64,000 nt of DNA from the NCBI GenBank assembly GCA_030278955.1, contig JAOANR010000002.1, forward strand, positions 12,885,982 through 12,949,981, read 5' to 3'. Positions 10,990-21,620 of the stretch are shown one piece after another. How positions within the stretch are numbered: the first letter of the stretch is position 1; each line of letters starts with the position of its first letter. This stretch comes from Hygrophila difformis. Lineage: Eukaryota > Streptophyta > Magnoliopsida > Lamiales > Acanthaceae. The position numbers and the translations under genes are program-made. The notes beneath the pieces are model-generated. The model did not search any database and was not told the origin of the DNA. It worked only from the letters and a program-made list of their open reading frames with translations.

Positions 10990-11911
10990 TAATGAAAATT
11001 GTAGCAACAACCCTGGACATTGACAAAGAGAACTTTTTTAGATTGATAGAGGTGAGTCTCGAAGGATTAGCAAAGTTTGGCAGGAAGAATTCCACAGCAG
11101 CGCTAAAGGAATAAATCCTTGAGGGAGAATCCAAAAGCACAATATGCGAGCGATTTGGCATACTGTTCAAAACCATTTCGTAGGAGATAGTTATTTTGAA
11201 GAAAAGGAAGCCGAAAAAATCAAGGTTTATACCCAAGCCCTCTTGGGGCTAGAATTAAGAAGTATTAGTGCAGTAGACGAGTATATCTACAGGTTTTATA
11301 AATACTTTTTCTTTCCGGAGTAAGATGACATCTGAAGTAGCATGCCCCATTTTCTTTGCAAAAATTTGTAGCCCATGAAGAGAGATGTTGATCCAATGAT
11401 ACTCAGTACCCCCTGGTACAGTGGGCTCAATAGCTCGAAGAATATCTTTCCTAAAAGATAAGCTCAGAGAATGGTGTCAACCAGCAGCAGCTAAAAAGAA
11501 CATCAAAAGACTAAGAGGTAAAATAAAAAGAACCCCTCTTTGTTGTGAGAATAAAGATCTTCCAACAATTATAAGAGAATTACAAAAAAGAGAAGAAGGA
11601 AGAAGAGCCGAGGCTCATACAGAAAGAGTTTTAGAAGACCTCCATTCCGAAGACGAAGAGCATGGTGGTCCAAGAGCAAAGCCAGAACATACAAAAGTGG
11701 ACAGAGGACGGTAACAACAAAGAGTTCATCCCAAAGCTCAACTAGCTCAGCAGCAAGGAGCACAGGGAGAACGACGTCAAAAAGAACGTTTAGACGAGCC
11801 CATACCCAAGCCAACGAAAGTTTCAAAGACTGCAACTCTGGGAAGTGTGGAGCTAGAGTCCATATCTCAATCGATTGCCCTCAGAATCGTGAGATACGAA
11901 TGTACGAAGTG
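10990..11911 (+). pseudogene. Endogenous pararetrovirus (caulimovirid) coat-protein-like relic
   Basis: Pieces in different plus-strand frames resemble the coat-protein part of plant pararetrovirus polyproteins. They are a helical piece around 11000-11090, a piece near 11150-11320, then 11421-11714 with the basic block RRISFLKDKLREWCQ followed by paired Cys. Last, near 11830-11880, comes a CCHC-like knuckle CNSGKCGARVHISIDC, where the first Cys pair is spaced by four instead of the usual two. Stops and frameshifts separate the pieces, so it is a dead fossil. No movement protein, reverse transcriptase or protease of viral type was seen in line with it. A divergent retrotransposon gag is the main alternative. 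Confidence 0.45.
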
Positions 11912-12044
11912 AAAAATTTGACAATTCCCTACGCGAGTATTTTGAAAAGTAATCCCAGTTTGATTTTATTTAATGAAACCAATTTGTGAAGATGGAGTCG
12001 GGATTAGGGATATATTTATAGGTTGTCACATTTTTATTTACTCA

Positions 12045-12516
12045 TGTTAAGAAATTGTGGCCCGAAAGTGCACGGAGTCAAAAATTGCAGTATTTATAAT
12101 AAGTACCGGATCGTTCACTGGAGGATGTGCGATAGAAGCAGGGCCCACGTCGTTTTATAAAATTTTTCACTCGTATTACTCGATTCAGATTTGAGTTTGG
12201 ACCGGCATATACTTGACATAATTTAAACTAGCTATCAAAGCAATTGAAATTATCTTACAAAGCATATTAAAGCTACTCTAGAAAGCAGATAAATTTAGTC
12301 TAAGAAAGCAATTAAATTTATTCTAAGAAAGCATTTAAAATTATTCTAAGAAAGCGGTAAAAAATTATGCTAAGCTATCTATCATTAATCTAGAAAGCAG
12401 ATTTAAAATGTGACAGAAGGAACAAGAAGAAAAGAATAAAGATTGGACAAGATTCACATGAAACACAATTAAACTTCCATTTTGTTACACAGATCTTTAT
12501 TTGGGATAATCCTTTC
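12045..12516 (-). repeat. Repeat X1, first segment
   Basis: From TTTTTATTTACTCATG on, this matches X2 at 59945-60375 and includes the shared motif GTACCGGATCGTTCACTGGA. It breaks at 12516 where element B inserted, and resumes at 23531; CTTTC is repeated on both sides. Left of 12045 the two copies have unrelated sequence, so this is one end of X. The minus direction is inferred from TATA boxes at the other end. X is not assigned to a family; the alignment edge suggests a long LTR or a long non-coding element. Confidence 0.7.
12225..12410 (+). repeat. Degenerate 25-bp tandem repeat in X1
   Basis: Six or seven units of about 25 bp of the form AGAAAGCARTTAAATTTATTCTA. X2 has the same array, shorter, at about 60150-60265, and similar words recur near 23870 and 60690. 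Confidence 0.75.
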
Positions 12517-15157
12517 TATAATACCCACGATTTTAATAAAAAGAAATAGAATTAAATTCAAGATCGAAAAGAAATTTAATTCCAAGAACCCATGAAGTCG
12601 GAAATAATTTAATTATTGCAGGGGAGCTGATAGTCGACGAATTCAAGATTTCGAATACGAAATTAATTGGGGTTCGAAATGAATTTAAAAATAGGAATTT
12701 ATAGCCCGAGAGTAACCCGATAATTAAGCCCAAGAACGTAAAATGATAGTCAAATTATATCTTTATACGAAATTCAGGCGAGCTGATAGTCGACGAATTC
12801 AAGATTTTGAATACGAAATTAATTGGGATTCGAAATGAATTTAAAAATAGGAATTTATAGCCCGAGAGTAACCCGATAATTAAGCCTAAGAACGTAGAAG
12901 GATAGAAGTCCGAAAGGGAGGAGAAAAGGCCTGACGAGATCGCACGGCCCAGACCAGGCGCACGACCCAAGCTGAGCCGCGCGCTAGGCGCGCGATCTGG
13001 AGCCATACCGCGCCATGGGCGCGACAGCCAACAGGCTGGGGGAAGGCAACGGAAACAAAAAGGAAAGACGCGATTTCTTGCCCGATTTCGGTCCATAAAC
13101 TATGGTAACTTGCCTTGATCGTGTAGGGAAGATTAAGGGTCATTAATAGGATGGTTTTTCATCCTTTTTACAGCCAAAATCTGATCCAAACCCTCACTCA
13201 TCTTCTCCATTCTTCAATCATTCGAAACCCTAAAATCGTGAGCATCCAAGGACCATCCCGACGAAGGAGGCGACGTTTTGGATGAGGCAAAGCACTTCTC
13301 AACCTTCGTGTATGGTAAGGGACGAATTTCAGTTCTAATCCATGGATCTTAGTCGAATATAGAACCTAACTCTTAGTTTTCTTTCGTATAATCACAAATC
13401 AGGACCGAAAGGAAGAAGGCGAGTAGATTTGGACTTGTTCACGGATTCCAGAGGCCATCCCGGCGAATCTTAGGAACCTAGATCTCATCCTTTGTAAATT
13501 GATTTCTATCTTATCAGTTTTGGTGCCCTCGAGTTGAATGTATTGTAAGTTTTAAACAACGTACTAAAATCTGCCCAAAAACTCCTCCTACGCGCAATTT
13601 CTGAAATCTGAGTAGAACACCCTTCTCGAGTATTAAAAATGAAAAAGTTAAACTACAAACTTATTCCTGAGACCTTGAGTTATATTGTGTTAAAATTTCA
13701 CTAATTTCCAACGAGCTTCTGCGTTTTCTGTGAAATCCGAAAAATCAGATAGCTTTTCAAATCCAAATAAATCAGTATGTTTCTATTAGATCCGGTCAGA
13801 AATAGCCTTTGCAATGCAAATACAAGTTGCAGATAATCATGTCTAGTATGTGCCCGTAAATTTTTAGATTTTTTGAAGCTCGTTGGATATATCGAAAAAT
13901 CATTTTAAAACAGTTCGCCGAATCTGAAATTCTGACAGCAGGAAGATTCTGTAGAAATCTCGATTTTTGACTTGACTCCTCACCTTACTTCGAAAAACAT
14001 AAAGAATGAAAGTTGTTCTTTAGGGTGTCATTGATATATTGTATAAATTGCGTAGCAATCGCCTTAGAAACGGATTTTTAAGGCCGAAAGGCGTGAACTA
14101 TGGCGTAGGCTTTGTTAAGCTTGTTGAAATTAAACTTTTGAAAATTCATGGTTGACAAATTGTGTTAAATAATAAAAACGATTTCAAAAACCCGTTATAC
14201 TAGGTTGAGCTAGATCTCTACTTGCGACGTAGGGGTGAGTGCTTTGCAGGGTGCCCCTCTAGCTCTTCACTTCGTGTCAAAACGGACGAGAGTGACTTTT
14301 ATCAAATACATTGCCTGCCAAAACTGTAGTTGAAATACGAGTTTGCACTCTCAGATATATCCGTATGGGTTACCCGAGGCTCCGGAATGGTACTGTGTAT
14401 GGCGTAATACCCGGATTGCTTCGGAAATTCAGAAACTTGATACCTGAGAAACTTGATACTTGAGAAACTTGATTGTGGCGTCCTCCTCTTAGTTAACGGG
14501 AATTTAAAAGACTTAATTACGCATTTTATTTATTTAAATTATTTACATGCTGTTAAATTCGTGTCTACGCTTCTATTTAATTTTTAAATTAATGCATATA
14601 GTATCTTGTCGTCTTCTTAAATTAAACACGCCTTTAAATTATGCACTTTAAATTCTTATTTATTTATTCTGTCAAATTATATCTTTATATTATACTTCAT
14701 GCACATGGGTAAAGAGTATATTTTTATTAATCTAATTAAATAATTTTTTTAAACCCATTATTTTTATGTTAGAAATTAACTTATTCAGTATTTATATACT
14801 GATAAAAATGTTGCTATTTTCTCTTAGAAAGTATTAAGATGTTGCATGAGCATTTGCATGCATCGGGCACAGGGAAATAAAACATTATCCTTATGTTGCA
14901 TCCTTTTTATTCAAACTTAAATTAGATACTGCGTTTTGGCCATGTCGGCCAATGCTTTAATTTCCGCTGCTATTTATTTTATTATGCGTGAATGATATTA
15001 TGATATTTTTTTAAATTAAACCAATTGGGCTTGTTTTTAATTTTTTTTAAATACCTCTAGCCGTAGCATCTCTCAAGTGAGCTCGAATGAGTCGTGTCTT
15101 GCTTGGGAGGTATGGCGGTAGCATCCCGGCCTGGGTTACAAAAATCGTGGTGTTACA
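12517..15157 (+). repeat. Element B 5' LTR (2641 bp)
   Basis: From TATAATACCC to GGTGTTACA, followed by AAGT and the primer site. It holds a GC-rich palindromic block (about 12980-13000), a pyrimidine-rich initiator-like region near 13190, a candidate donor GT at 13315-13316 (TATG|GTAAGG) and acceptor AG at 14826-14827. A hairpin with CAGTAT/ATACTG arms lies at 14786-14801. The conserved AGGGGTGAGTGCTTTGCAGG block is at 14231-14250. Confidence 0.92.
13315..14827 (+). other. Candidate LTR intron, element B 5' LTR
   Basis: Donor G|GTAAGG at 13315 and acceptor TTTTCTCTTAG at 14827 give 1513 bp. A branch-point-like TTAAC lies at 14777-14781, and the covarying hairpin lies between it and the acceptor. 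Equivalent sites sit at 21649 and 23199 in the 3' LTR (TTTTTACAG). The same pair occurs in every complete Tekay-type LTR here, which supports conservation; splicing itself is untested. Confidence 0.55.
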
Positions 15158-15160
15158 AGT

Positions 15161-15172
15161 TGGTATCAGAGC
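15161..15172 (+). other. Primer-binding site of element B (initiator tRNA-Met)
   Basis: TGGTATCAGAGC three bases after the LTR end. It fixes the plus orientation. Confidence 0.92.
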
Positions 15173-15614
15173 CCGAAATATTTTTAAAGCTATTATTTTA
15201 ATACTATGAATATTTTAAAGCTATTATGTTTTTTGAGCCCAAATTTTTTTAAGGGCCCAAAGTTTTTAAAAGCCTATATTTTTAATTCCAAAAATTTTAA
15301 CCCAATATTTATAATGGAGCCCAAAAATTTATTATTTTCTCGGCTTCGGCTTATCCAAAAAAAAATTTATTATTTTTGGCACAATAAAGAGGCCCAAGAA
15401 TTTTTCCACTATTATTACTTTAAATTTTAAAGTATTACTTTCATGGAGTAAATTTTATTTTAAACCCATGAAAAATAGATATAAATAATATGTATAAATA
15501 TACATTATCTTTGGGGGACTGCATATGCATACTTGCATGCATGTTTATATTCTTGCATGTTGCTAACCTTATTCCTAGATATGTTCTAACTTAAACTCAT
15601 TTTGTTTGCACTAG

Positions 15615-16070
15615 ATGGCTGACCAAAATATGATCAATCTGATGATGAAATTGACAAACGCTTACCTTGAATCCCAACAACATATCAACTATTTCAAGAA
15701 CCGTCGTAGCCCAACTTGAAGCTGATTTGCACCATTTGGGAAATCTTAGGGCAGCTGACTACCATCATATGAGTACCATCATATAACCCAACTGGAATAT
15801 CAAGTTCATAATCTTACTTAACAAAACCATGATATGATAGAGCGAATCGAAACTCTGGGAATTGACATGATCTACATCACCGACTATCTGCGAGCTCCCA
15901 GTCCCGTAGCCGAGCATTGGGGCACTGAACCCAATGGACCACAGAGCCCAGCCCCTGGAGCCAATGATCCACCAAGCCCAGTGTTCCATGGACCTTTGGG
16001 CACTGGCCCAATTTCTGATGAGGAGGAGGACCCGATGGAAGACCCTACTACTTATTCGGGAGAGGCTTAG
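15615..16070 (+). pseudogene. Extra coiled-coil ORF (ORF0) of element B, frameshifted
   Basis: It starts MADQNMINLMMKLTNAYLES, then breaks frame near residue 28. It reappears at 15834-16070 with an acidic, proline-rich C-terminus ending in SDEEEDPMEDPTTYSGEA. Elements H and I carry the same protein at the same place: MAxxxxMxxLMxxxM start, a coiled coil with LREADHH or LRETDHH, and an acid tail EEEDPEEDP in I. The ATG follows GTTTGCACTAG, an acceptor-like site. The function is unknown. The heptad pattern suggests self-association, perhaps with gag. Confidence 0.7.
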
Positions 16071-16461
16071 GAATCTTTGACTATCTTTATGCACTATCTC
16101 TAGTACTTCTATTTTTGTTAGCCAAACTATTTCCTTTTTTTAGATTAGTATCGTTACTTCCATTCCTATCGCTTGTACTAAGATTTCTTACGTCGAGCAA
16201 TAAAATACAAGCTTTTATATTTTAAAATACTCTTTATATATTTGAAATACCTTGTTGGGTTTCCCCAAACGACATTACTCCAACTCGAGCAAAAAAAAAA
16301 GGACCTGGTTTAAAAAGAAATGCCACATCAAATCCTAAACCCTAAATGCCACATCAATATATACGTTGAACAACTCCTATTACTACCTTTGGATTTAACA
16401 ACTCATTGTCTAAACACTCTATCAAATCCTTAGAATCTAATTTCTTTGCGCTTGTAACAGA
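16071..16461 (+). other. Spacer between ORF0 and gag in element B
   Basis: AT-rich stretch without an ORF. It holds a candidate poly(A) region (AATAAA at about 16199) and TAAACCCTAAA telomere-like words at 16336-16346. It ends in TTTCTTTGCGCTTGTAACAG|A before the gag ATG, a good acceptor match. Confidence 0.5.
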
Positions 16462-16944
16462 ATGACACCTAGAGGGAGACCACGCACTCAACCTATCCCA
16501 CCTAATGCCAATGAAGCACCCCAGCATCCTAACGCAACGACCCCTATACCTAATAACGTATACGGCCGCCTAAGAACTATAGGGGAAATTCTGATTGCCT
16601 TGGGAAACACACTAGTCAATCAAGGACAAGACAAGGGGAATATGGACCACAAAACTGATACTAACCCGGGTAGAAACCATTTCCGTGGAGGCCCAAATAG
16701 ACCGACTCAAGGCAATGAGGGAGATAATAATAGAAAAGTTCCTACCCATGCGGATTACATACCTCGGTGTTCGAGGTGCAGCAAACCTCATCTGGCAAGA
16801 GGATGCCCTAAACCTGGTATGTGTTACCGATGCGGTCGACGAGGCCATATGTGGAGGGAATGCAAAACACGGAAGGAACGTATTACCAAGAGGGAGGATC
16901 TGGTTAATGGGCTTGCCCAGCCACAGTACCAAGATGGCCGATGA
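16462..16944 (+). CDS. Shrunken gag of element B (N-terminus joined to zinc knuckles)
   Basis: This 160-codon open frame starts MTPRGRPRTQPIPPNANEAP and continues with VYGRLRTIGEILIALGNTLV, matching the gag N-terminus of elements F and I. It then jumps near residue 53 to the basic region and two knuckles, CSRCSKPHLARGC and CYRCGRRGHMWREC. The whole gag core (about 180 residues in F, from NYLALVNPYQPPHY onward) is deleted without loss of frame. It could still make a small nucleic-acid-binding protein but not an ordinary capsid. Whether it is expressed is unknown. Confidence 0.7.
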   Translation: MTPRGRPRTQPIPPNANEAPQHPNATTPIPNNVYGRLRTIGEILIALGNTLVNQGQDKGNMDHKTDTNPGRNHFRGGPNRPTQGNEGDNNRKVPTHADYIPRCSRCSKPHLARGCPKPGMCYRCGRRGHMWRECKTRKERITKREDLVNGLAQPQYQDGR

Positions 16945-16994
16945 AGTAACAATCAAGGGCAACGATAAGGTAATCAAGAAAGATCCATGGGAGA

Positions 16995-17290
16995 TTGAAC
17001 GTGATTAATCAAGCGGACATACCTACGCAAGGCGAAGTGATGATAGGTACATTTCCTGTTTTGAGCACACCACTTAAAATTCCGTTTAATTCTGGACCAA
17101 GTTGTTCGAGTATAGGATGATTAGCCTAGGAATTCTATTACTATTGGAAAAAGTGGTATCATGTCTTAAGAGATATGGTGTAACCCCAATAGCAATCAAT
17201 AACTTAGAATTCTTTGTGAACCTTAGGAAATTTGACCTTAGAGACCTTGATTGGGAACCGATATGAGGCAACAATACCTGAAATTTTTTT
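16995..17290 (+). pseudogene. Element B protease trace
   Basis: Readable pieces include VINQADIPTQGEVMIGTF and then NSGPSCSS, where element I has DSGASCSI, so the catalytic Asp is Asn. Stops follow. The trace ends at FVNLRKFDLRDL and joins directly to the bases that form the pol terminus in element I. Confidence 0.65.
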
Positions 17291-17330
17291 TGATCAATTC
17301 ATAGGCAGTTATGTTGACATAACTTAAGCC

Positions 17331-17346
17331 CTAAGGGGGAGAGGAT
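17331..17346 (+). other. Polypurine tract 1 (internal) of element B
   Basis: CTAAGGGGGAGAGGAT followed by ATGATACCCC, a relic LTR start. About 190 bp upstream of the working boundary. Confidence 0.55.
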
Positions 17347-17518
17347 ATGATACCCCGTAAGAAGTCGTCACGCATAAAAATAAAAATTTAATATTTAGGA
17401 CCTCAATATTTTTGTGCGAGCAACTGGTTGACTACGTTGGATTGGCGCAATGAGAACAATTTTATTCTTGGCGTTACCATTCCGAGAATGACACAACTTC
17501 GAGGACGAAGTTGATTTC

Positions 17519-17532
17519 TAAGGAGGGTAGAC
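17519..17532 (+). other. Polypurine tract 2, flush with the element B 3' LTR
   Basis: TAAGGAGGGTAGAC immediately before TGTAATACCC at 17533, preceded by ACTTCGAGGACGAAGTTG. The target duplication around the element confirms this as the LTR edge. Confidence 0.8.
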
Positions 17533-18152
17533 TGTAATACCCACGATTATAATAAAAAGAAATATAATTGAATTCAAGATCGAAAAGAAATTTAATTCCA
17601 AGAACCCGTGAAGTCGGAAATAATTTAATTATTGCACGGGAGTCGATAGTCGACGAATTCAAGATTTTGAATACGAAATTAATTGGAGTTCGAAATAAAT
17701 TTAAAAATAGGAATTTATAGCCCGAGAGTAACCCGATAACTAAGCCCAAGAACGTAGAAGAATAGAAGCCCAAAAGGGAGGAGAAAAGGTCTGACATGAT
17801 CGCACGGCCCAGCCCGGACGCACGGCTCAAGCTGAGCCACGCGCTAGGCGCGTGGTCTGGAGGCATACCGCTCCATGGGCACGCTAGCCAACAGGCTGCG
17901 GGAAGGCAGCGAACACAAAAAGGAAAGACGCGATTTCTTGCCCAATTTCGGTCCGTAAACTATGGTAACTTGCTTTTATCGTGTAAGGGACATTCAGGGT
18001 CATTAATAGGACGATTTTTCATCCTTTTTATAGCCGAAATCTGATCCAAACCCTCACTCATCTTCTCCATTCTTTAATCATTCAAAACCCTAAAATTGTG
18101 AGCATCCAAGGACCATCTCGACGAAGGTGGCGACGTTTTGGATGAGGCAAAG
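17533..18152 (+). repeat. Element B 3' LTR, part 1
   Basis: It matches 12517-13291 apart from indels and breaks at GATGAGGCAAAG where S inserted. It holds a TATA-like TTTTTATAGCC near 18026-18036, where the 5' LTR has TTTTTACAGCC. Confidence 0.9.
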
Positions 18153-18531
18153 TGTAACACCCCCGATTTGATAATCCAGGCCGGGATGTCACCGCCACAC
18201 CTCCCTAGCAAGACACGACTTCTTCGAGCTTGCTAGAGAGATGCAAGGCTATGGTTTTTCAGAATCTAAAACATTTCAACAGCCCATTTATAAATATATA
18301 GCAAAAATCATTACATAGTATTATCTAAGTTGCAGCGGAAGGTTATATTTCAATATAGATATAGCAGCGGAAATATAAATAGGGCCAACATGGTCAAATG
18401 CAGTAAGTAATTTAAGTCTAATAAAATGTAACATTCACAGATATTAATTTAATTCCCGAGCCCCAATATGCGTGCATGCTCATATCATTTCTCCATACTC
18501 TGTAAAAGAAAAATAAAACAACGGGTTTTAT

Positions 18532-18548
18532 CAGTATATAAAATACTG
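18532..18548 (-). other. Hairpin upstream of the LTR-intron acceptor in S
   Basis: Arms CAGTAT and ATACTG around ATAAA (plus-strand reading), 30 bases from the acceptor in the sense direction. It is followed on the plus strand by AGTAAGATAA, the complement of the branch-point-like segment. Equivalent hairpins in other LTRs have CAGCAT/ATGCTG, CAGTAC/GTACTG and TAGTAT/ATACTA. Confidence 0.65.
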
Positions 18549-18951
18549 AGTAAGATAATTCCTAATATAGCAATAAAGGGGTTTTAAACTTTAATAATTA
18601 ACAACTCATTTTCAAGCATGTATATTCAGAACATGAATTTGACTAATTTATAGACAATAATTTACTACACATATTCTCATAGCTAAATTAAATTTAAAAG
18701 TGATAATTTAAGGCATAGGCATAATTTTAAAACATGACATAATAAATAATTTAAATAATAAGGATTTAAAAGCATGATTCTAAATGTAAAGGGGCGTACA
18801 CAAATATTAAGCATGTAAAATTTAAAAATTTTAACAAAAATGATTTATTAAATACGGAGAGTTTTAAAGATCATGGGATAAGGTATCTATTCTCGCATAA
18901 CGAATATTTCATTCTTTCACTATTGTTTTAATGTGATCGAGGACAGTCGTC

Positions 18952-19350
18952 CTTGGGGAATCGAACCCGCAAGAACTCAAATACATCCTAGGGAATTGAG
19001 CCCGTAGGAATCAACACACATCCTGAGGAATCGAACCCGCAGGAAAACACACACCCTGGGGAATTGAACACGTAGGAAAGCATACACACTGGGGAATTGA
19101 ACCCGCAAGGTAAACATACACCCTGGGGAATTGAACCCGCAGGAAACATACGCCTTGAGAAATTGAACCCGCAAGGTAAGAACATACACTCTGGGAAATT
19201 GAACCTGCAAGGTAAGAACAGACATCCTGAGGAATTGAACCCGCAGGAAAAGAACGTATTTTAACAGGGTTATTATGTCCGCTAGCCATACAATCCGCTA
19301 GGGCTCTTACGTCCACTAGACATACGCTTGGGCGCTTATGTCCACAAGCC
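18952..19350 (-). repeat. Array of T-arm-like and CTTG/CAAG hairpins in S
   Basis: About nine units of 35-40 bp. Plus-strand stem pairs include CTTG/CAAG (18952-18973), TCCTA/TAGGA (18986-19009), TCCTG/CAGGA (19021-19044), CCTTG/CAAGG (19153-19176) and TCCTG/CAGGA (19225-19248), all around GGGAATYGAACCCG. In the sense strand the loop is GGGTTCGATTCCC, that is a TTCGATT loop closed by GGG/CCC, like a tRNA T-arm. Exact B-box matches (GGTTCGATTCC, minus) lie at 18957-18967 and 19027-19037. Two hairpins of a second loop type (GGCGCTTATGTCCA or close) follow at 19285-19350. Confidence 0.75.
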
Positions 19351-21620
19351 TCATAGTCAATATTGATAGCATCCAGCTTAGTCATAAACCACAATGTTTT
19401 CAACAGAATTTTCATCTCTTGTTTAGATAGACAAATTTCAAAAATAGAGTTTTTCAGTCTCGCTGTTCACGCCTTTTTCATTTAAAAATTCATTTCAGGA
19501 TCAATTGCGTTGGAAATTTAACAGTAGCTCAAAAACACACTAACGAACAACTTTCATGTTTTAAGTTTTTCGAAAATAGGTGAGGAAACGAGTGAAATTT
19601 TACAATCATTGCAAAGTATAAAATCTGCCAACTTTTCCTAACAGCGCACTGATTTTCAAAAGCATTTTTGACATAGCAAACGACCTCCAAAATTTATGAA
19701 ATTTTACAGGCACTTAAAAGACACCAAAATAAACAAGTTTTATTAGAGGCATTTTATGCAAATTCATTACGGATTAAGTTAGATTAATTCACTAAGTTCG
19801 GACTAAAAATCTTTCGACTTTTTCTTCAAAGACACAGTCTATTCAAAACGGGTTTTGACATGCAAACGTTAATGAAAATGCACGAAATTTTACAGGCATG
19901 ATCTCAAGACCATTATCTACAATGTTTATGTTTCACCAAAGATTAGTTTTGACCACAAGTGATAGAAAAATGCTCATCAAGTTCAACCATGCAATCTGTC
20001 TTGATTTTTGAAAAGTTCATGCATTACAGAAAAAGTTCGACGCGGTTTGGGGTATCAAATCTTAATGAAAATGCATGAAATTTTGAGACAACATAGATTA
20101 AGATGTTAGGAACAAATCTCTAGTTCGGAGTTTTTCATTTCGGATTCTCGAAATAGGGTTTTTCGGCCAATCTCAGAAAACGCGTAAAGATTGAATCTTT
20201 TATGTCCGATTTTAGTGTTTGATTTAAAACTAAAGTTTTGAACGGTTCTAAGCCACCAATATTGATATGTAAGGCATCATCTTACTTGAGAAGAGTCCTA
20301 AACTGTCTCGGGGTCGTCCGGGCTCTAAGATTTGTCACGAACGGATCTCCTCAACACGAATCCTCCAACTTTGGCCACGAATTCGAATCGAAAGAAGAAA
20401 TCTAGAGTTAAATCAAATTTTCGGGTTCGAAAAGATAAAAGAAAACCTATGGACGACTTACCAACAATCTGGAATACTAGAATCCTTGTTCTCCACGCCT
20501 TCTTGGTCGATTTTCGTCGCCGGAAAGTGATCGGAAAGCAAGAACTTGGTGATTTCGGGTTTTGGAAGAGGTTTCAAGAGAATGGAGAGAATAGGGCTGC
20601 TAGGGTTTGGTGGAGGACGAATTTATGAGTCCCAAGACTCCACAATCCGCCCATATACTCCTTCCCTCGATCGGGATTGAGTTACCAAAGTCGGGGGTCG
20701 AAAATAAGGTAAGAAATCGTCGAAAATCGCAATATGATCGCATCCTGTCTTACGGCGCGCTCGTGGCGCGGTTTTGACCAATACCGCATGGCCACCGTGC
20801 GGCCCCCGGCTGGGCTGCGGTCCGGGCCGGGCCGTGCGATCCGTCGGGCCTTTTCTCCTCTCTTTCGGGCTTCTATCCTCCTACGTTCTTGGGCTCGATT
20901 TTTCGGGTCATTCTCGGATTATAATTCCTATCTTAAATTTATTTCGTCTCTAATTGATTTTGTATTCGATATCTTAAATTCATCGAATTTAAATTCGTCG
21001 GCATCGAATTCGTCATCTTTCGATTTCCGTGCAATTATTTATTTATTTAAATCATTTTCAACTTCACGGTTCTTGGAATTAAAATTGTTTTCTTCTTGAA
21101 TTTAATTCCAATTCTTTTGACTCGATCCATGGAATATCTTCGGGCTTCCTTTCCCTCTTTTATTCCATTTTGAATTTTTGAATCTATCGGTATTTCTTTT
21201 CCTAGCAATAACTTATTGTGATAAATTATTTTCTTCTTCTCGGAGATATTCGACCTCGATCGGATTAAGAAACTAATTTTATTCCTTTGGATGACGATAA
21301 AAATCTCAGGTATTACAGTCTACCCCCCCTTAAAAATCAATTTCGTCCTCGAAGTTGTGTGTTAGCTTTTCGCGAGCTTAGAACTAATGTTCTATCGTTC
21401 ATTTCGTTCATTTCTATTTTTTGTTATTGTATGATTGCGTTATCATATGTTATTGTATGATATTGTTTGTATTATTTTATTATATCGTTTGACTGAACCC
21501 AGAATTGAAATTTTCAAGTTGCCTACGTACCCTATGAAGGGATCAAGTCGTTACGTAGTTCAAAATAATTTGAATTTGTTTATTTATCGATTTGGGATAC
21601 ATAATATTCGGGTTGTTACA

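Larger units (their letters stand above)
18153..21620 (-). mobile_element. Solo LTR S (3468 bp), Tekay-type, inside the element B 3' LTR
   Basis: TGTAACACCCC...GGGTTGTTACA on the plus strand, flanked by CAAAG (18148-18152 and 21621-21625). Sense is minus, starting TGTAACAACCCGAAT at 21620. No internal region, so it arose by LTR-LTR recombination. Its first ~300 bp (21620-21317) contain the segment that lies outside the LTR in elements A, B and I, including a purine tract at 21318-21330. Candidate intron: donor GT 20461-20460 and acceptor AG 18501-18500. TATA-like GAGTATATGG (sense) lies at about 20662-20653. Confidence 0.92.

Noticed and set aside
18957..19037. tRNA genes suggested by exact B-box matches
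   Set aside because: No A-box, acceptor stem or anticodon arm lies at proper distance; only the T-arm-like part repeats.
18977..19415. Minus-strand ORFs with repeated Gly-Ser-Ile-Pro-Gln motifs
   Set aside because: They are translations of the hairpin array in several frames, with no start context or homology.
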